Positions 43,331 to 52,425 of a stretch of DNA of 64,000 nt are shown in pieces. The position numbers were made by a program, and so were the translations under genes. Numbering within the stretch: the first letter of the stretch is position 1; the number at the start of each line of letters is the position of its first letter. Source of the DNA: UBA5972 sp964567685 (GTDB lineage Bacteria; Pseudomonadota; Alphaproteobacteria; Rhodobacterales; Rhodobacteraceae); contig CAZMNO010000009.1 in assembly GCA_964567685.1 (NCBI GenBank), forward strand, positions 1 through 64,000. Direction: 5' to 3'. A model generated the notes under the pieces. That model had not been told where the DNA came from and did not search any database. It was given only the letters and a program-made list of their open reading frames with translations.

Positions 43331-45115
43331 ATGGCCTTCACACCTGTCATGGTCAAGCTATTGAGAGTGGTCGCTTTGGGCGGCCTTGTCTCGCTGCCCG
43401 TGGTTTCGCATGCAGACGACTTCACGGTATCCACTGACTCAACCTCGCAAAACGGGGCGCACGTGGTTGACGGCAGCGACACGCTGACAATCAATTCCGG
43501 CGCATCAATCGATACGTCCGGAGCGGCAAATACACATGCCGTTTCGGCAACCGGTGGCTTCAATACCGCCACCAACAACGGCACGCTGACCGCCGCCGGG
43601 ACCGGGGCGGCTGTCGCGTTTGCCGGTTCAAACTCGACATTGAACAATACCGGGCTGGCGCAGACGACCGGCGATAACGGACCGGCGGTGGTGTTCAATT
43701 CGTTTTCCGGATCATTGAACAACAGCGGACAAATACTGACCTTTGGCACAAATGCGCATGGTGTTGAGGTCAACGGCTCTCTGGCAGACATCCGAAACAC
43801 GGGCAGGATTATTGTCACCGGCACCGGTGCTGATGCGGTGGTGTTCAACGCGGGCACACAGTCCATGACCAATTCCGGGTTGATATCTTCGGCAAGCGGT
43901 GCGGCCATCCGGTTTAACAACGGTGAGGCGGATTTAACTCTGAATGCGCCGGGATTTATCGAAGGGTCGATCAATCTGGCAAGCAGCATCGCGGTCACCA
44001 TCAATACCGGTCGCAGCCACTCATTTCAGTGGACATTTGATACCGCACAATTATGGACGCTGACGGTCAATGGCGATATTCCCTACGTGATTTCCCTCAA
44101 CACGGTTGCCTCAATCGATCCGACACAATTTACCGCGTCCAAAACCGGAATGACCGAAACGGCGGGCCAGGTCTTCAGCCTGATCACGGGCAGAACTGCC
44201 AGTCATTTCAGCAACGCAAACGGCACGACACAGTCAACCAGGCTCAACCCGGTTCCCGATGATCCGATTGTCGAAGAACCTACGCCCCGGAATATCTGGG
44301 TTTCGCCTTATTTGCGCGGCTCCCTGCACAATGCAGCGGGCAATAATCTGGCCTATCTTCACAGGCAGGCGGGCGTGGTCGCCGGGATTGATTTCGCCCC
44401 CGGGTCGGACCTGCTCTTTGGTTTGGCAGCAGGTGGCGCGACGGGGGATTACACGGCCGATGCGCTTTTTACCCGATCTCATCGCATCTGGACGTCAGCA
44501 GGTATTCTGGGCCTCTATGGGGCCTGGGGTTTGGGCAAATCGGTTCTCGATTTCGGCATTCTTGGTGGTGTGCAGAACCATCTCAGCCACCGCACGATCA
44601 ATAACAATAACCTGCCCGGGGGAACTGACACCGGTGTCGCCAATTACTCCAGCGTCTTCCTTTCGCCTGAGGTCAGGCTGAGCCGCCTCTTTCGCTTTGG
44701 TGACAGGGTGTCGTTATCTACAAGCGCGTCTTTGGGGTACACCGCCGGTGTAATCGATGCCTATACGGAAACCGCAAGCGCCTCGACCGCCTCATTCGCA
44801 GCGCGCAGATTTGGCATCGGAACGGGGAAAATCGATTTCAAACTGTCCTGGGTGCTGGGCGCCACAATCCTGTCGGGCAAACTGGGTTATGTCGTTCAAA
44901 GCGGTTTCGCCGGTGAAACGATCACCGGCACGTTGCTGGGTTTACCCTGGTCATATTCAACCGGTGCAGGCGTCAGCTCTGCCGGTCAGGTCGGGCTCGC
45001 ACTGGATCGCCAGTTCGGGCCACATATTTCTGGCAATCTGCAAGCCAAAGCCGCCTTTGGCGGGTCGGGTCTTGCCAGGACAGAGGCATCCGCAAATCTC
45101 AGGATCGAGTTCTGA
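43331..45115 (+). CDS. Autotransporter-type outer-membrane protein
   Basis: The 594-residue protein has a signal peptide (cleavage after SHA, about residue 28), a passenger of about 250 residues with beta-helix style repeats (NNGTLTAAG, NTGLAQTTG, NSGQILTFG, NTGRIIVTG, NSGLISSASG), a linker (PDDPIVEEPTPRN) and a C-terminal beta-barrel from about 330, ending in Phe (NLRIEF), as required for BAM assembly. No catalytic motif is visible in the passenger, so an adhesin-type surface role is the plain reading. Confidence 0.85.
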   Translation: MAFTPVMVKLLRVVALGGLVSLPVVSHADDFTVSTDSTSQNGAHVVDGSDTLTINSGASIDTSGAANTHAVSATGGFNTATNNGTLTAAGTGAAVAFAGSNSTLNNTGLAQTTGDNGPAVVFNSFSGSLNNSGQILTFGTNAHGVEVNGSLADIRNTGRIIVTGTGADAVVFNAGTQSMTNSGLISSASGAAIRFNNGEADLTLNAPGFIEGSINLASSIAVTINTGRSHSFQWTFDTAQLWTLTVNGDIPYVISLNTVASIDPTQFTASKTGMTETAGQVFSLITGRTASHFSNANGTTQSTRLNPVPDDPIVEEPTPRNIWVSPYLRGSLHNAAGNNLAYLHRQAGVVAGIDFAPGSDLLFGLAAGGATGDYTADALFTRSHRIWTSAGILGLYGAWGLGKSVLDFGILGGVQNHLSHRTINNNNLPGGTDTGVANYSSVFLSPEVRLSRLFRFGDRVSLSTSASLGYTAGVIDAYTETASASTASFAARRFGIGTGKIDFKLSWVLGATILSGKLGYVVQSGFAGETITGTLLGLPWSYSTGAGVSSAGQVGLALDRQFGPHISGNLQAKAAFGGSGLARTEASANLRIEF

Positions 45116-45136
45116 GGTTTCGCGTGGTGGGGGCGG

Positions 45137-45184
45137 GGGCCGGGTTGGTCTGCTGAATTGAACAATCAGCAAATCACCCGGCCC
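45137..45184 (+). terminator. Hairpin after the autotransporter gene
   Basis: GGGCCGGGT (45137-45145) pairs with ACCCGGCCC (45176-45184), and an inner TGCTGA/TCAGCA helix (45151-45156, 45166-45171) continues it. It lies between convergent genes and could stop both. There is no strong T run. Confidence 0.6.
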
Positions 45185-45229
45185 TTCCCGCCGCCAGAAA
45201 TCAGGAAAGCGGGGCGCCTCCGCCCTGGT

Positions 45230-45736
45230 TCAGTCGCGAATTTCATCGGGGTAAACGCCCCAAAGCTCGCTTTTCAAAGCCCAGCCCTTGTGGCGATCGG
45301 CCGTGATCCGGCACCAGTGGCGCAAACAATCCCCTAAAAACGCCACCACCCCTTGTTCCGCATAGGCGTTTGGCGCAGCGCTGATATCGGGACTTGCGCG
45401 CAACGCGGTATAATCTTTCTGTACGATGACCGTGCGTACGCCCGAGAGCAGCGAATAATGCATCCACCCCCCGGCACCGTCGACATCCAGGACCCGCCGC
45501 CAGTTGCCATATTCGGCAACGATCTCAAGCGGCATGTCTTCGCGCTTGAACACCCAGTCAACGCGATGCGTCAGCCCGGGCCCGCGCCTGACATTGCCCT
45601 TGTCGGCTTTCATCGACACAAATCTCGGCATCGGCAGATTGGTCACCGGGCCGCGCTGGGTTTCCCCCGCGGCAAATGCCATTGCTGGCAATATCGCAAG
45701 CGCAAGACAGGCCAACGCTACAGCACAAGTTCTCAT
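45230..45736 (-). CDS. Exported SH3-domain protein
   Basis: The 168-residue protein has a signal peptide (cleavage after AFAAG) and two bacterial SH3-like repeats: FVSMKADKGNVRRGPGLTHRVDWVF, split here as KADKGNVRRGPG and LTHRVDWVF, and KDYTALRASPDISA. WCRITADRHKGWALKSELWG closes the second repeat. This matches the COG3807/DUF1058 family of envelope proteins, whose role is probably cell-wall binding. Confidence 0.85.
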   Translation of the reverse strand: MRTCAVALACLALAILPAMAFAAGETQRGPVTNLPMPRFVSMKADKGNVRRGPGLTHRVDWVFKREDMPLEIVAEYGNWRRVLDVDGAGGWMHYSLLSGVRTVIVQKDYTALRASPDISAAPNAYAEQGVVAFLGDCLRHWCRITADRHKGWALKSELWGVYPDEIRD

Positions 45737-45854
45737 CAGGGACTGCCCGGTCCGATATGTCGCTCTTTTTCAGGGGTCTTTCGGCCAGTTTCGCCTTGCC
45801 CCTTTGCCCGGATTCTTGCCACTATGAGATTGGAAAATCCAGTGGGAGAAAGCA

Positions 45855-46844
45855 GTGATGCCCGGAAGTAAACTGAGTGTTGTCGTTACGCGACGGTTGC
45901 CTCAGGCAGTTGAAACACGGCTGAAAGAGCTCTTTAATGTCGAGCTCAATGAAACCGACACCCCGTTTACAAGCGAGCAGCTGGCCGATGCGATTTCGCG
46001 TGCAGATGTTCTGGTACCGACGCTGAACGACACGATTGATGCGCGCATTCTGACCCATGCCGGTGAAAATATGCGGCTGATTGCCAATTACGGCTCAGGG
46101 TTTGATCATATCGACATCCAGACAGCGCGCCAGCGCGGCATTCTGGTTTCAAACACGCCCGGTGTTCTGACCGACGACACTGCCGATATGACGCTGGCCC
46201 TTATTCTGACGGTGATGCGCCGGTTCAAGGAAGGCTCGAACCTGATGCAATCCGGCGACTGGAAAGGCTGGTCGCCTTCTGCCCTTTTGGGTGCACGCCT
46301 TGGCGGCAAACGCCTTGGCATCCTGGGCATGGGGCGCATCGGCGGTGCTGTGGCGCGACGCGCCCGCCCCTTCGGCATGCAGATCCACTATCACAACCGC
46401 AAACGCCTGCATCCGGATATCGAGGGCGAGCTTGAGGCGACCTATTGGGAAAGCCTTGATCAGATGCTGAGCCGTATCGATATCCTGTCGATCAACTGCC
46501 CGCATACGCCTTCAACCTTCCATCTGCTCAACGCGCGGCGGTTGCGGCTGCTCAAGCCCAGCGCCTTTGTGGTCAACACATCGCGCGGTGAGGTGATCGA
46601 TGAAAACGCGTTTACCCGCATGCTGCGTGCCGGTGAACTGGCCGGGGCCGGGCTTGATGTCTTTGAGAAAGGCCACGAGATCAACCCGCGCCTGCGCGGC
46701 CTTGATAACGTGATGCTGCTGCCGCATATGGGCTCGGCCACCGAGGAGGGCCGCCTTGAGATGGGCGAAAAGGTCATCATCAACATCAAGACCTTCGCCG
46801 ACGGCCACCGGCCGCCGGATCAGGTTGTTCCGGCGATGCTCTGA
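45855..46844 (+). CDS. D-2-hydroxyacid dehydrogenase (glyoxylate/hydroxypyruvate reductase-like)
   Basis: The 329-residue NAD(P)-dependent dehydrogenase has the Rossmann motif LGILGMGRIGGAVARRA, substrate-binding NYGSGFDHID, the catalytic Arg in VNTSRGEVID and the His in LLPHMGSATEEGR. It resembles GyaR/GhrB type reductases. A GTG at 45855 and ATG at 45858 are adjacent; GGGAG lies upstream of either. Confidence 0.88.
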   Translation: MMPGSKLSVVVTRRLPQAVETRLKELFNVELNETDTPFTSEQLADAISRADVLVPTLNDTIDARILTHAGENMRLIANYGSGFDHIDIQTARQRGILVSNTPGVLTDDTADMTLALILTVMRRFKEGSNLMQSGDWKGWSPSALLGARLGGKRLGILGMGRIGGAVARRARPFGMQIHYHNRKRLHPDIEGELEATYWESLDQMLSRIDILSINCPHTPSTFHLLNARRLRLLKPSAFVVNTSRGEVIDENAFTRMLRAGELAGAGLDVFEKGHEINPRLRGLDNVMLLPHMGSATEEGRLEMGEKVIINIKTFADGHRPPDQVVPAML

Positions 46845-46864
46845 CACCCGCCGGCACCGCCGTT

Positions 46865-46922
46865 TCTTTTTGGCAAAAATACTCGCGGGGGTGAGCGCAG
46901 CGAGGGGGCAGTAAGCCCCCTG
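46865..46922 (+). repeat. Dispersed intergenic palindromic element (copy B)
   Basis: TTTCTTTTTGGCAAAAATAC then TCGCGGGGG, a GAGCGCAGCGAG stretch, and a palindrome GGGGGC-AGTAA-GCCCCC. It corresponds in order to the element at 14021-14085 on the other strand. It follows the hydroxyacid dehydrogenase gene and could end its transcript. Confidence 0.6.
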
Positions 46923-46933
46923 ACCGACGCAAC

Positions 46934-47329
46934 CTACATCCCGCGAAAAATGCCCTGGGAAATCACCATGACGACCAGACAGACGATCCAGTAACCGGCG
47001 TTGACGTTGCGCACCAGACTGTTTTGCTTGCCGAACATTCCGCCGGAATACCCCAGCACGGTAAAGGCGAGTGTTGCCAGAATAACCGTCAGCAGCGCGC
47101 TTGAAACGGCGGTGACGCCGACAAACCAGCTCATCAGGAACAGGCCGATAATCTGAGTCAGCATTGCCGCCATCGGCATTTCAGACGATGTGCCCAATTC
47201 GACCCCCAGCCCTTCAGCCCATTTCGTGCCGAAAACCCGCGGTGAATACCAGATCCAGCCGATCAAAAATGCCGCGATTGCCCCGACAATGACACCTGAC
47301 CAGCTCACTCCATTTGTCAGTTCTTCCAT
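46934..47329 (-). CDS. DUF1761 membrane protein
   Basis: The 131-residue protein has four transmembrane helices and the family start VSWSGVIVGAIAAFLIGWIWYSPRVFG, shown here by WSGVIVGAIA and GWIWYSPRVFGTKW. The function of DUF1761 is unknown. Confidence 0.85.
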   Translation of the reverse strand: MEELTNGVSWSGVIVGAIAAFLIGWIWYSPRVFGTKWAEGLGVELGTSSEMPMAAMLTQIIGLFLMSWFVGVTAVSSALLTVILATLAFTVLGYSGGMFGKQNSLVRNVNAGYWIVCLVVMVISQGIFRGM

Positions 47330-47392
47330 GACGCCCTCCCTGTTTTTATTGATTCAGCGCCTTTAATTAACATAAATGCTAAATAAATTCAA

Positions 47393-48421
47393 TTACCGGC
47401 AGACAGGGCAGTCCTGGCGTTTTTCAACCGCAAATTTGCGGCTTTCCCCGTATAGTGCATCATAAATCAGCATTTCGCCTTTCAGCGCCTGCCCGGCACC
47501 GGTCAGGAATTTGATCGCCTCAACGGCCATCATCGACCCCAACACCCCCGGTAAAGCGCCCATCACACCTGCTTCGGCGCAGCTGGGAGCCAGCCCGTCA
47601 GCCGGAGCCTGCGGGAAGACGCAGGCGTAACACGGCGTGCCATCCGCCGGATGGTAAAGGCTGATCTGGCCTTCCCACTGGCTGATTGCGGCTGAGATCA
47701 GCGGCAGGCCGAGCGCCACGCAGGTTTCATTGACCAGATAGCGGGTGGTGAAATTGTCCGATCCATCCAGAACCAGATCAAACCCATCGAACAATTCCTT
47801 TGCATTCTCCGCCGTCAAGCGGCGGTTAAAGGGCAGAACTTCCACATGTGGGTTGATCGCGTTCAGCCCGGTCTGCGCGCTGAAGACTTTTGGCATGCCG
47901 ATCCGGTCTTCGCTGTGCAGCACTTGGCGCTGTAGATTGGAAAGGCTGACCTCGTCGTCATCAACAACACCGATGGTTCCCACTCCGGCGGCGGCCAGAT
48001 AAAATAGTGCAGGTGAGCCCAGCCCACCGGCCCCTATCACCAGAATACGGGCGGCTTTGAGCTTCTGCTGCCCGGCCCCGCCGATCTCGCGCAGTACGAT
48101 ATGGCGGGCGTAGCGCTCCAGCTCGGTTGCGGAAAACGGCCCCTCCTCCTCTGTCGCGACTGGCTGAGGTGCGCGGGCCTTCAGGCGTTTCAAAATCAGG
48201 AAGTATCCCCAGACCACTAGTCCTAACGCGGCCAGAATGGCCCAGGCTTTCAGCGACCCACCGGTGGCTTCGCGCAGGCCATGCCCCTGTGGCAATGCCA
48301 ATTGAAAAACCAGAACCGCACCAAACAGAACACCAAGCAAAGCCCCTTTGGCCAAACGGGATGCCTCCATCAGATGACCGAGCAAAAGGATTCCGGCGGC
48401 GATGAGCAGAACCAGGAGCAT
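47393..48421 (-). CDS. MoeB/ThiF-family adenylyltransferase with N-terminal membrane segment
   Basis: The 342-residue protein begins with about three hydrophobic helices (to residue 84), then a ThiF/MoeB domain: LERYARHIVLREIGG, GAGGLGSPALFYLAAAGVG, DDDEVSLSNLQRQ and DGSDNFTTRYL. Zinc ligands are CYACVFP and the C-terminal CPVCR. These proteins adenylate the C-terminus of MoaD or ThiS sulfur carriers. The membrane extension is unusual for MoeB proper but occurs in the coaBC-dut-moeB arrangement of this order. The ATG overlaps the dut stop by one base. Confidence 0.85.
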   Translation of the reverse strand: MLLVLLIAAGILLLGHLMEASRLAKGALLGVLFGAVLVFQLALPQGHGLREATGGSLKAWAILAALGLVVWGYFLILKRLKARAPQPVATEEEGPFSATELERYARHIVLREIGGAGQQKLKAARILVIGAGGLGSPALFYLAAAGVGTIGVVDDDEVSLSNLQRQVLHSEDRIGMPKVFSAQTGLNAINPHVEVLPFNRRLTAENAKELFDGFDLVLDGSDNFTTRYLVNETCVALGLPLISAAISQWEGQISLYHPADGTPCYACVFPQAPADGLAPSCAEAGVMGALPGVLGSMMAVEAIKFLTGAGQALKGEMLIYDALYGESRKFAVEKRQDCPVCR

Positions 48422-48891
48422 CAGCTGACTCCGGTGGAGCCGAACCCGCCCCCGCCTCGTGCACTGTCATCAAGGTTTTCGGCCAGGTCAAAACCTGCCT
48501 GCACGACCGGAGCAATCACCATCTGGGCGATCCGGTCACCATGGGAGACCGTGTAATCTTCCTGCCCGAGATTGATCAGAATGACCCCCAGCGGGCCGCG
48601 ATAATCGCTGTCAATCGTGCCCGGCGCATTGGCCAGCGTGATGCCGGATTTGAGTGCCAGCCCCGAGCGCGGGCGGATCTGCGCTTCATAGCCCGGTGGA
48701 ATGGCGATTCTCAGCCCTGTCGGCACCAGGCGGCGCTGCCCCGGAGACAGGGTAAGCCCTTGTTTTCGATCATCTATGTCCAGATTGGCGCGCAGATCGG
48801 CACCGGCGGCACCGGCGGTTTCGTAACCCGGTAAGGGAAGTGTCCGGTCTGCCTTTTCGCTATAGGCAAATTTGACGACAAGCCCGTTCAC
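48421..48891 (-). CDS. dut: dUTP diphosphatase
   Basis: Trimeric dUTPase of 156 residues with all motifs: AGAAGADLRAN (I), RPRSGLALKSG (II), NAPGTIDSDYRG (III), GDRIAQMVI (IV) and RGGGGFGSTG (V). It removes dUTP and supplies dUMP. The start overlaps the coaBC stop by 4 bp. Confidence 0.97.
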   Translation of the reverse strand: MNGLVVKFAYSEKADRTLPLPGYETAGAAGADLRANLDIDDRKQGLTLSPGQRRLVPTGLRIAIPPGYEAQIRPRSGLALKSGITLANAPGTIDSDYRGPLGVILINLGQEDYTVSHGDRIAQMVIAPVVQAGFDLAENLDDSARGGGGFGSTGVS

Positions 48892-50081
48892 AGCGCCTCG
48901 GCTATTTTGGCGGCAAGTTTTTGGGCGACCTGATCCTTTGCCATGCGGGGCCAGCTTTCTGCGCCGTCACCGGTGATCAGGGTGACGGCATTTTCCTGCC
49001 CGCCCATGATGCCTGTGCCGGGGCTGACATCGTTGGCCAATATCCAGTCACAGCCTTTGCGCTGCCGTTTGGCGGTTGCATTGTCGATCACATCGTCGGT
49101 TTCGGCGGCAAAGCCGACAACCAGCGCCGGCCGGCCCTTTTTCATGCCCGAAATCGCGGCCAGAATGTCTTCATTCTCGGCAAATTCCAGGGCTGGCAGG
49201 CTGCCTTTGCCATCTTTCTTGATCTTGCTGTCAGAGGCCGAGGCGACGCGCCAATCGGCCACGGCGGCGGCGAAAACGACGGCATCGGCGGGCAGGTTGG
49301 CCTTGACCGCTATTGCCATCTCAGATGCCGTCTCGACCCTGAGTACCTTCACGCCCATTGGTGGTGGCGTCGCCGCTGGACCAGTCACGAATACAACCTC
49401 GGCCCCCAATGCGGCCAGCGCCCGGGCAATGGCGTTGCCTTGCGCGCCCGAGGACCGGTTGGCGATATAGCGCACGGGATCAATCGGTTCATGCGTCGGC
49501 CCGGAGGTCACCAGCACGCGCTTTCCGGCCAAAGGGCCGCTGGCGAGTGCTTTTTCAATCTCTGTGACAATCTCCAGCGGCTCTGCCATCCGACCCAGGC
49601 CGAATTCGCCACAGGCCATATCGCCCTCGTTCGGTCCGGCGAAGAGCACGCCGTCGCTTTTCAATATCTCGACGTTGCGCCTAGTAGCCGGATGCGTCCA
49701 CATCCTGACATTCATCGCCGGGGCGACAAGAATGCGCTTGTCGGTTGCCAGGAGAAGGGTCGAGGCCAGATCGTTTGCCAGCCCCTGCGCCATTTTTGCC
49801 ATCAGATCAGCAGTGGCCGGGGCGACAACGATCAGGTCAGCGGCACGGGAAAGCTCGATATGCCCCATTTCCGCCTCGTCGGTCAGATCGAAAAGATCAC
49901 GATAGACTTTCTCGCCTGCCAGTGCAGACGCGGAGAGGGGGGTGACAAACTCTTCACCGGCAGGGGTCAGGACCGGCACGACCGAAGCGCCGCGCTCGCG
50001 CAGGCGTCTGATCAGATCAAGCGCCTTGAACGCAGCGATGCCGCCACCGATCACCAGCAATATCCGCTTATCCGCCAGCAT
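48888..50081 (-). CDS. coaBC: Bifunctional phosphopantothenoylcysteine decarboxylase/synthetase
   Basis: CoaBC carries two steps of coenzyme A synthesis. The N-terminal flavoprotein CoaC (to about 185) has the PAMN motif (APAMNVRMW) and the MACGEFGLGRMAEP region; the C-terminal CoaB has VLVTSGPTHEPIDPVRYIANRSSG, cited here as TSGPTHEPID and YIANRSSG. The 397-residue length is normal. It heads the coaBC-dut-moeB string. Confidence 0.96.
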   Translation of the reverse strand: MLADKRILLVIGGGIAAFKALDLIRRLRERGASVVPVLTPAGEEFVTPLSASALAGEKVYRDLFDLTDEAEMGHIELSRAADLIVVAPATADLMAKMAQGLANDLASTLLLATDKRILVAPAMNVRMWTHPATRRNVEILKSDGVLFAGPNEGDMACGEFGLGRMAEPLEIVTEIEKALASGPLAGKRVLVTSGPTHEPIDPVRYIANRSSGAQGNAIARALAALGAEVVFVTGPAATPPPMGVKVLRVETASEMAIAVKANLPADAVVFAAAVADWRVASASDSKIKKDGKGSLPALEFAENEDILAAISGMKKGRPALVVGFAAETDDVIDNATAKRQRKGCDWILANDVSPGTGIMGGQENAVTLITGDGAESWPRMAKDQVAQKLAAKIAEAL

Positions 50082-50318
50082 GTTATCCCTTTCCGGCCTG
50101 ATTGCCCCTGTCTACGCCGCAGGCCGCGCCATGGCAAGAAGGGGTGAGTTTGGCCGGACCGGAGGGAAGGCTGATAATTACGGACTATTCGGCAAATGAC
50201 ACACTTGAACTGCCTGCTACGAAACCACGCGGGGGCGATGCTCGGCGGGCTGCGCCCTCCGCTCCGCGCAGGGCGTCTTTAAAGAATGGTGGCACCGACT
50301 CAGATGCGCCCGTTGAAA
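50082..50318. other. Intergenic, with GC-rich element
   Basis: This 237-bp spacer separates coaBC (start) from the 3' end of the ChaN-like gene. CGATGCTCGGCGGGCTGCGC followed by CCTCCGCTCCGCGCAGGGCG resembles a stretch near 63895-63930. No gene is supported. Confidence 0.4.
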
Positions 50319-51134
50319 TCAGTCGCTTTTCCTGAAAACCGCACAGGGGTCGTCTCGTTCATGTGCCTCGGTCAGCAGGTAGTAGTCAACGAGCGTGTTT
50401 TCATCGACATTGACTTCAAACTGCCCCAGCGAGATCACTGAAAGTCGGGGTGCCGCGCGGTGGATAGAGGGCGGCACGCCCCAATTAATACGCGCATGAC
50501 CATTGCCCGTGATGACAACAACCGGCCCATTGGTGAGGATGAATGCCCATATTGTTTCCTTTGCAATTGTTGCATCTCGCAACCGTTGCGCTTCGACCAT
50601 TCCTGACAAAAGTTCTTCTGGCAAGGCATCACAATGGGCCGCCATTTGAAAATCCTGACGCGCCGTCTGCTCTTCTGGAGGCAGGGGAATTTCCAGCCCA
50701 TATGTGCCAGCCTCATCCCCGAAGACTGCCGCCGCACCCTCAGACACTGCTTTGCGCACTTCGCCGCGCGGCAGGTTTGCACCAAATATCGCGGCCTTGG
50801 GTGCAGCTTCCATAATCTGATAGTACATTGCAAAATCCGGCCAGCCGCTATTTGCCCAGTTCAAAACCTTTTCAAGTGCTGCCTGATCGCCGCGCAGCTT
50901 AGGCGTGATGAGACCGCTCTGAGCTGGCGTCAGCATTTCGAATACCAGCGCTGTTGGCTGAATCTTCGCAACCAGTGCTGCCTGATTGGCGTGATGCTGG
51001 GGATTATCGTGAACCTCGCCCAGAATAACCACATCGGCCACTGGCAGGTCGCCGTCCAGCAAAACCCCGGTCTGGTCTGCCCAGAGGGCAAATCCGTGCA
51101 AGCAAAGAAAACTCGTCAGAAGAAACCGTATCAT
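50319..51134 (-). CDS. ChaN-like (DUF399) exported protein
   Basis: The 271-residue protein has a signal peptide (about residues 1-19) and the ChaN fold signatures VVILGEVHDNPQHHANQ, VFEMLTPAQ and VITGNGHARINWGVP. ChaN of Campylobacter binds stacked haem, and such genes are linked with iron uptake. No lipobox cysteine is evident apart from C11 inside the hydrophobic stretch, so it may be soluble in the periplasm. Confidence 0.8.
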   Translation of the reverse strand: MIRFLLTSFLCLHGFALWADQTGVLLDGDLPVADVVILGEVHDNPQHHANQAALVAKIQPTALVFEMLTPAQSGLITPKLRGDQAALEKVLNWANSGWPDFAMYYQIMEAAPKAAIFGANLPRGEVRKAVSEGAAAVFGDEAGTYGLEIPLPPEEQTARQDFQMAAHCDALPEELLSGMVEAQRLRDATIAKETIWAFILTNGPVVVITGNGHARINWGVPPSIHRAAPRLSVISLGQFEVNVDENTLVDYYLLTEAHERDDPCAVFRKSD

Positions 51135-51252
51135 CAGGCTTTTCTACAAGATTTCATCGGCCCTGAAATCAGGTTTTTACTTCATCGGGGCTTTTTCTTG
51201 GGTAAATGCACTGCTACCTGTCGGGAAACTTCGTTCCTTTTCAGGTGCTGTC

Positions 51253-51792
51253 TTGTCTGATTTTCCATCCCTCTCGCTGGTTATCGGTGGTGTGTCTTCC
51301 GGCAAAAGCCGCTGGGCTGAACAGCTGACCGAGACTGCCTTGCGCCCGAAAATCTATATCGCCACGGCCGAGGCGCATGACGTGGAAATGTCGGCGAAAA
51401 TCGCCCGGCATCAGGCGAGCCGGGGGGCGGATTGGCAAACAGTCGACGCTCCGCTGGCGCTGGCCGGGGCGCTGGCTGATTGCCCAAATGACGGGGTCAT
51501 TCTGGTTGATTGCCTGACTATGTGGCTGTCAAATCACCTACTGGCCAGCAGCGATCTGGCTGATGAAACCTCCAGCCTTATCAGCCAGTTACAGAAGGTT
51601 TCAGCCCCCGCCATTTTGGTATCAGGCGAGGTTGGCGCCAGCGTTGTGCCGGAAAACGCACTGGCGCGGCAGTTTCAGGCGGAACTCGGGCGGCTCAATC
51701 AAAGCGTCGCCGGTGCGGCCGATCTTGTGGTGACGGTCATCGCCGGGTTGCCGATGGTTCTGAAAGGCACCCTGCCCGGAGGAATGGAATGA
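51253..51792 (+). CDS. cobU: Adenosylcobinamide kinase/guanylyltransferase
   Basis: CobU/CobP phosphorylates adenosylcobinamide and transfers GMP to it for cobalamin loop assembly. The 179-residue protein has P-loop GGVSSGKSRWAE, the TAEAHD region, DCLTMWLSNHLL and SGEVGASVVPENALAR. The start is TTG at 51253. It overlaps the next gene by 4 bp. No cobalamin riboswitch was found in the 118 bp upstream. Confidence 0.93.
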   Translation: MSDFPSLSLVIGGVSSGKSRWAEQLTETALRPKIYIATAEAHDVEMSAKIARHQASRGADWQTVDAPLALAGALADCPNDGVILVDCLTMWLSNHLLASSDLADETSSLISQLQKVSAPAILVSGEVGASVVPENALARQFQAELGRLNQSVAGAADLVVTVIAGLPMVLKGTLPGGME

Positions 51793-52367
51793 CGACCTGG
51801 TGGTGGGTGCGGCATGGGCCGACGCATGCCAAGGGGCTGGTTGGCTGGACCGATCTTCCGGCTGATTTGTCAGACGAGGCCGGCCTTGAACGGCTGAGCG
51901 CCCATCTGCCCGAAGAGGCGCTGATCGTATCTTCCGATCTCAGCAGGTCGGTGGCCACTGCGGACGCCATTCAGGGCACGCGCCAGCGGCTGGCGCATGC
52001 AAGTGACATCCGCGAAATCAACTTCGGTAAATGGGAGGCGAAAACCTTTGGCGAAGTCTCTCGCTCGCACCCGGAAACCTCGCGTGCCTATTGGAGCGAC
52101 CCCGGAGACGTTGCCCCGCCGAAGGGGGAAAGCTGGAACAGCGTCAGAACCCGCGTTAGCGGATTTGTTGAGCGGATGAACGCGCTCCATCAGGGCAGGC
52201 ATATCATAGCGGTTGCGCATTTCGCGGTGATCCTGACGCAGTTGCAGCAAGCTGGTGGGCTGAGCGCCAGATCGGCACTGTCGTTCAAGATCGACAACCT
52301 TTCGGTGACGCGGCTTGAATTCCTTGACCCTGACTGGCGGGTGCTGGGGGTCAATCACCTGCCGTGA
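51789..52367 (+). CDS. Histidine phosphatase, likely alpha-ribazole phosphatase-type
   Basis: The 192-residue phosphoglycerate-mutase-like phosphatase has the RHG motif with the phospho-accepting His (VRHGPTHAKG), SSDLSRSVATADAI and the second His in IAVAHFAVI. Overlap with cobU (ATGA) suggests it removes the phosphate from alpha-ribazole-5'-phosphate or adenosylcobalamin phosphate, as CobC does; specificity is inferred from context only. Confidence 0.8.
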   Translation: MTTWWWVRHGPTHAKGLVGWTDLPADLSDEAGLERLSAHLPEEALIVSSDLSRSVATADAIQGTRQRLAHASDIREINFGKWEAKTFGEVSRSHPETSRAYWSDPGDVAPPKGESWNSVRTRVSGFVERMNALHQGRHIIAVAHFAVILTQLQQAGGLSARSALSFKIDNLSVTRLEFLDPDWRVLGVNHLP

Positions 52368-52425
52368 TGAGGGTCATCACCAAAGAAATCTGGTCAGGTG
52401 GGTGGAGTTTTACTAGCATCGCTCC

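Noticed and set aside
48921..50147. 408-codon plus-strand open frame opposite coaBC
   Set aside because: Antisense of a fully conserved coaBC; long open antisense frames are usual in GC-rich DNA.
51135..51252. Cobalamin riboswitch in front of cobU
   Set aside because: None of the conserved boxes is present in this short leader.
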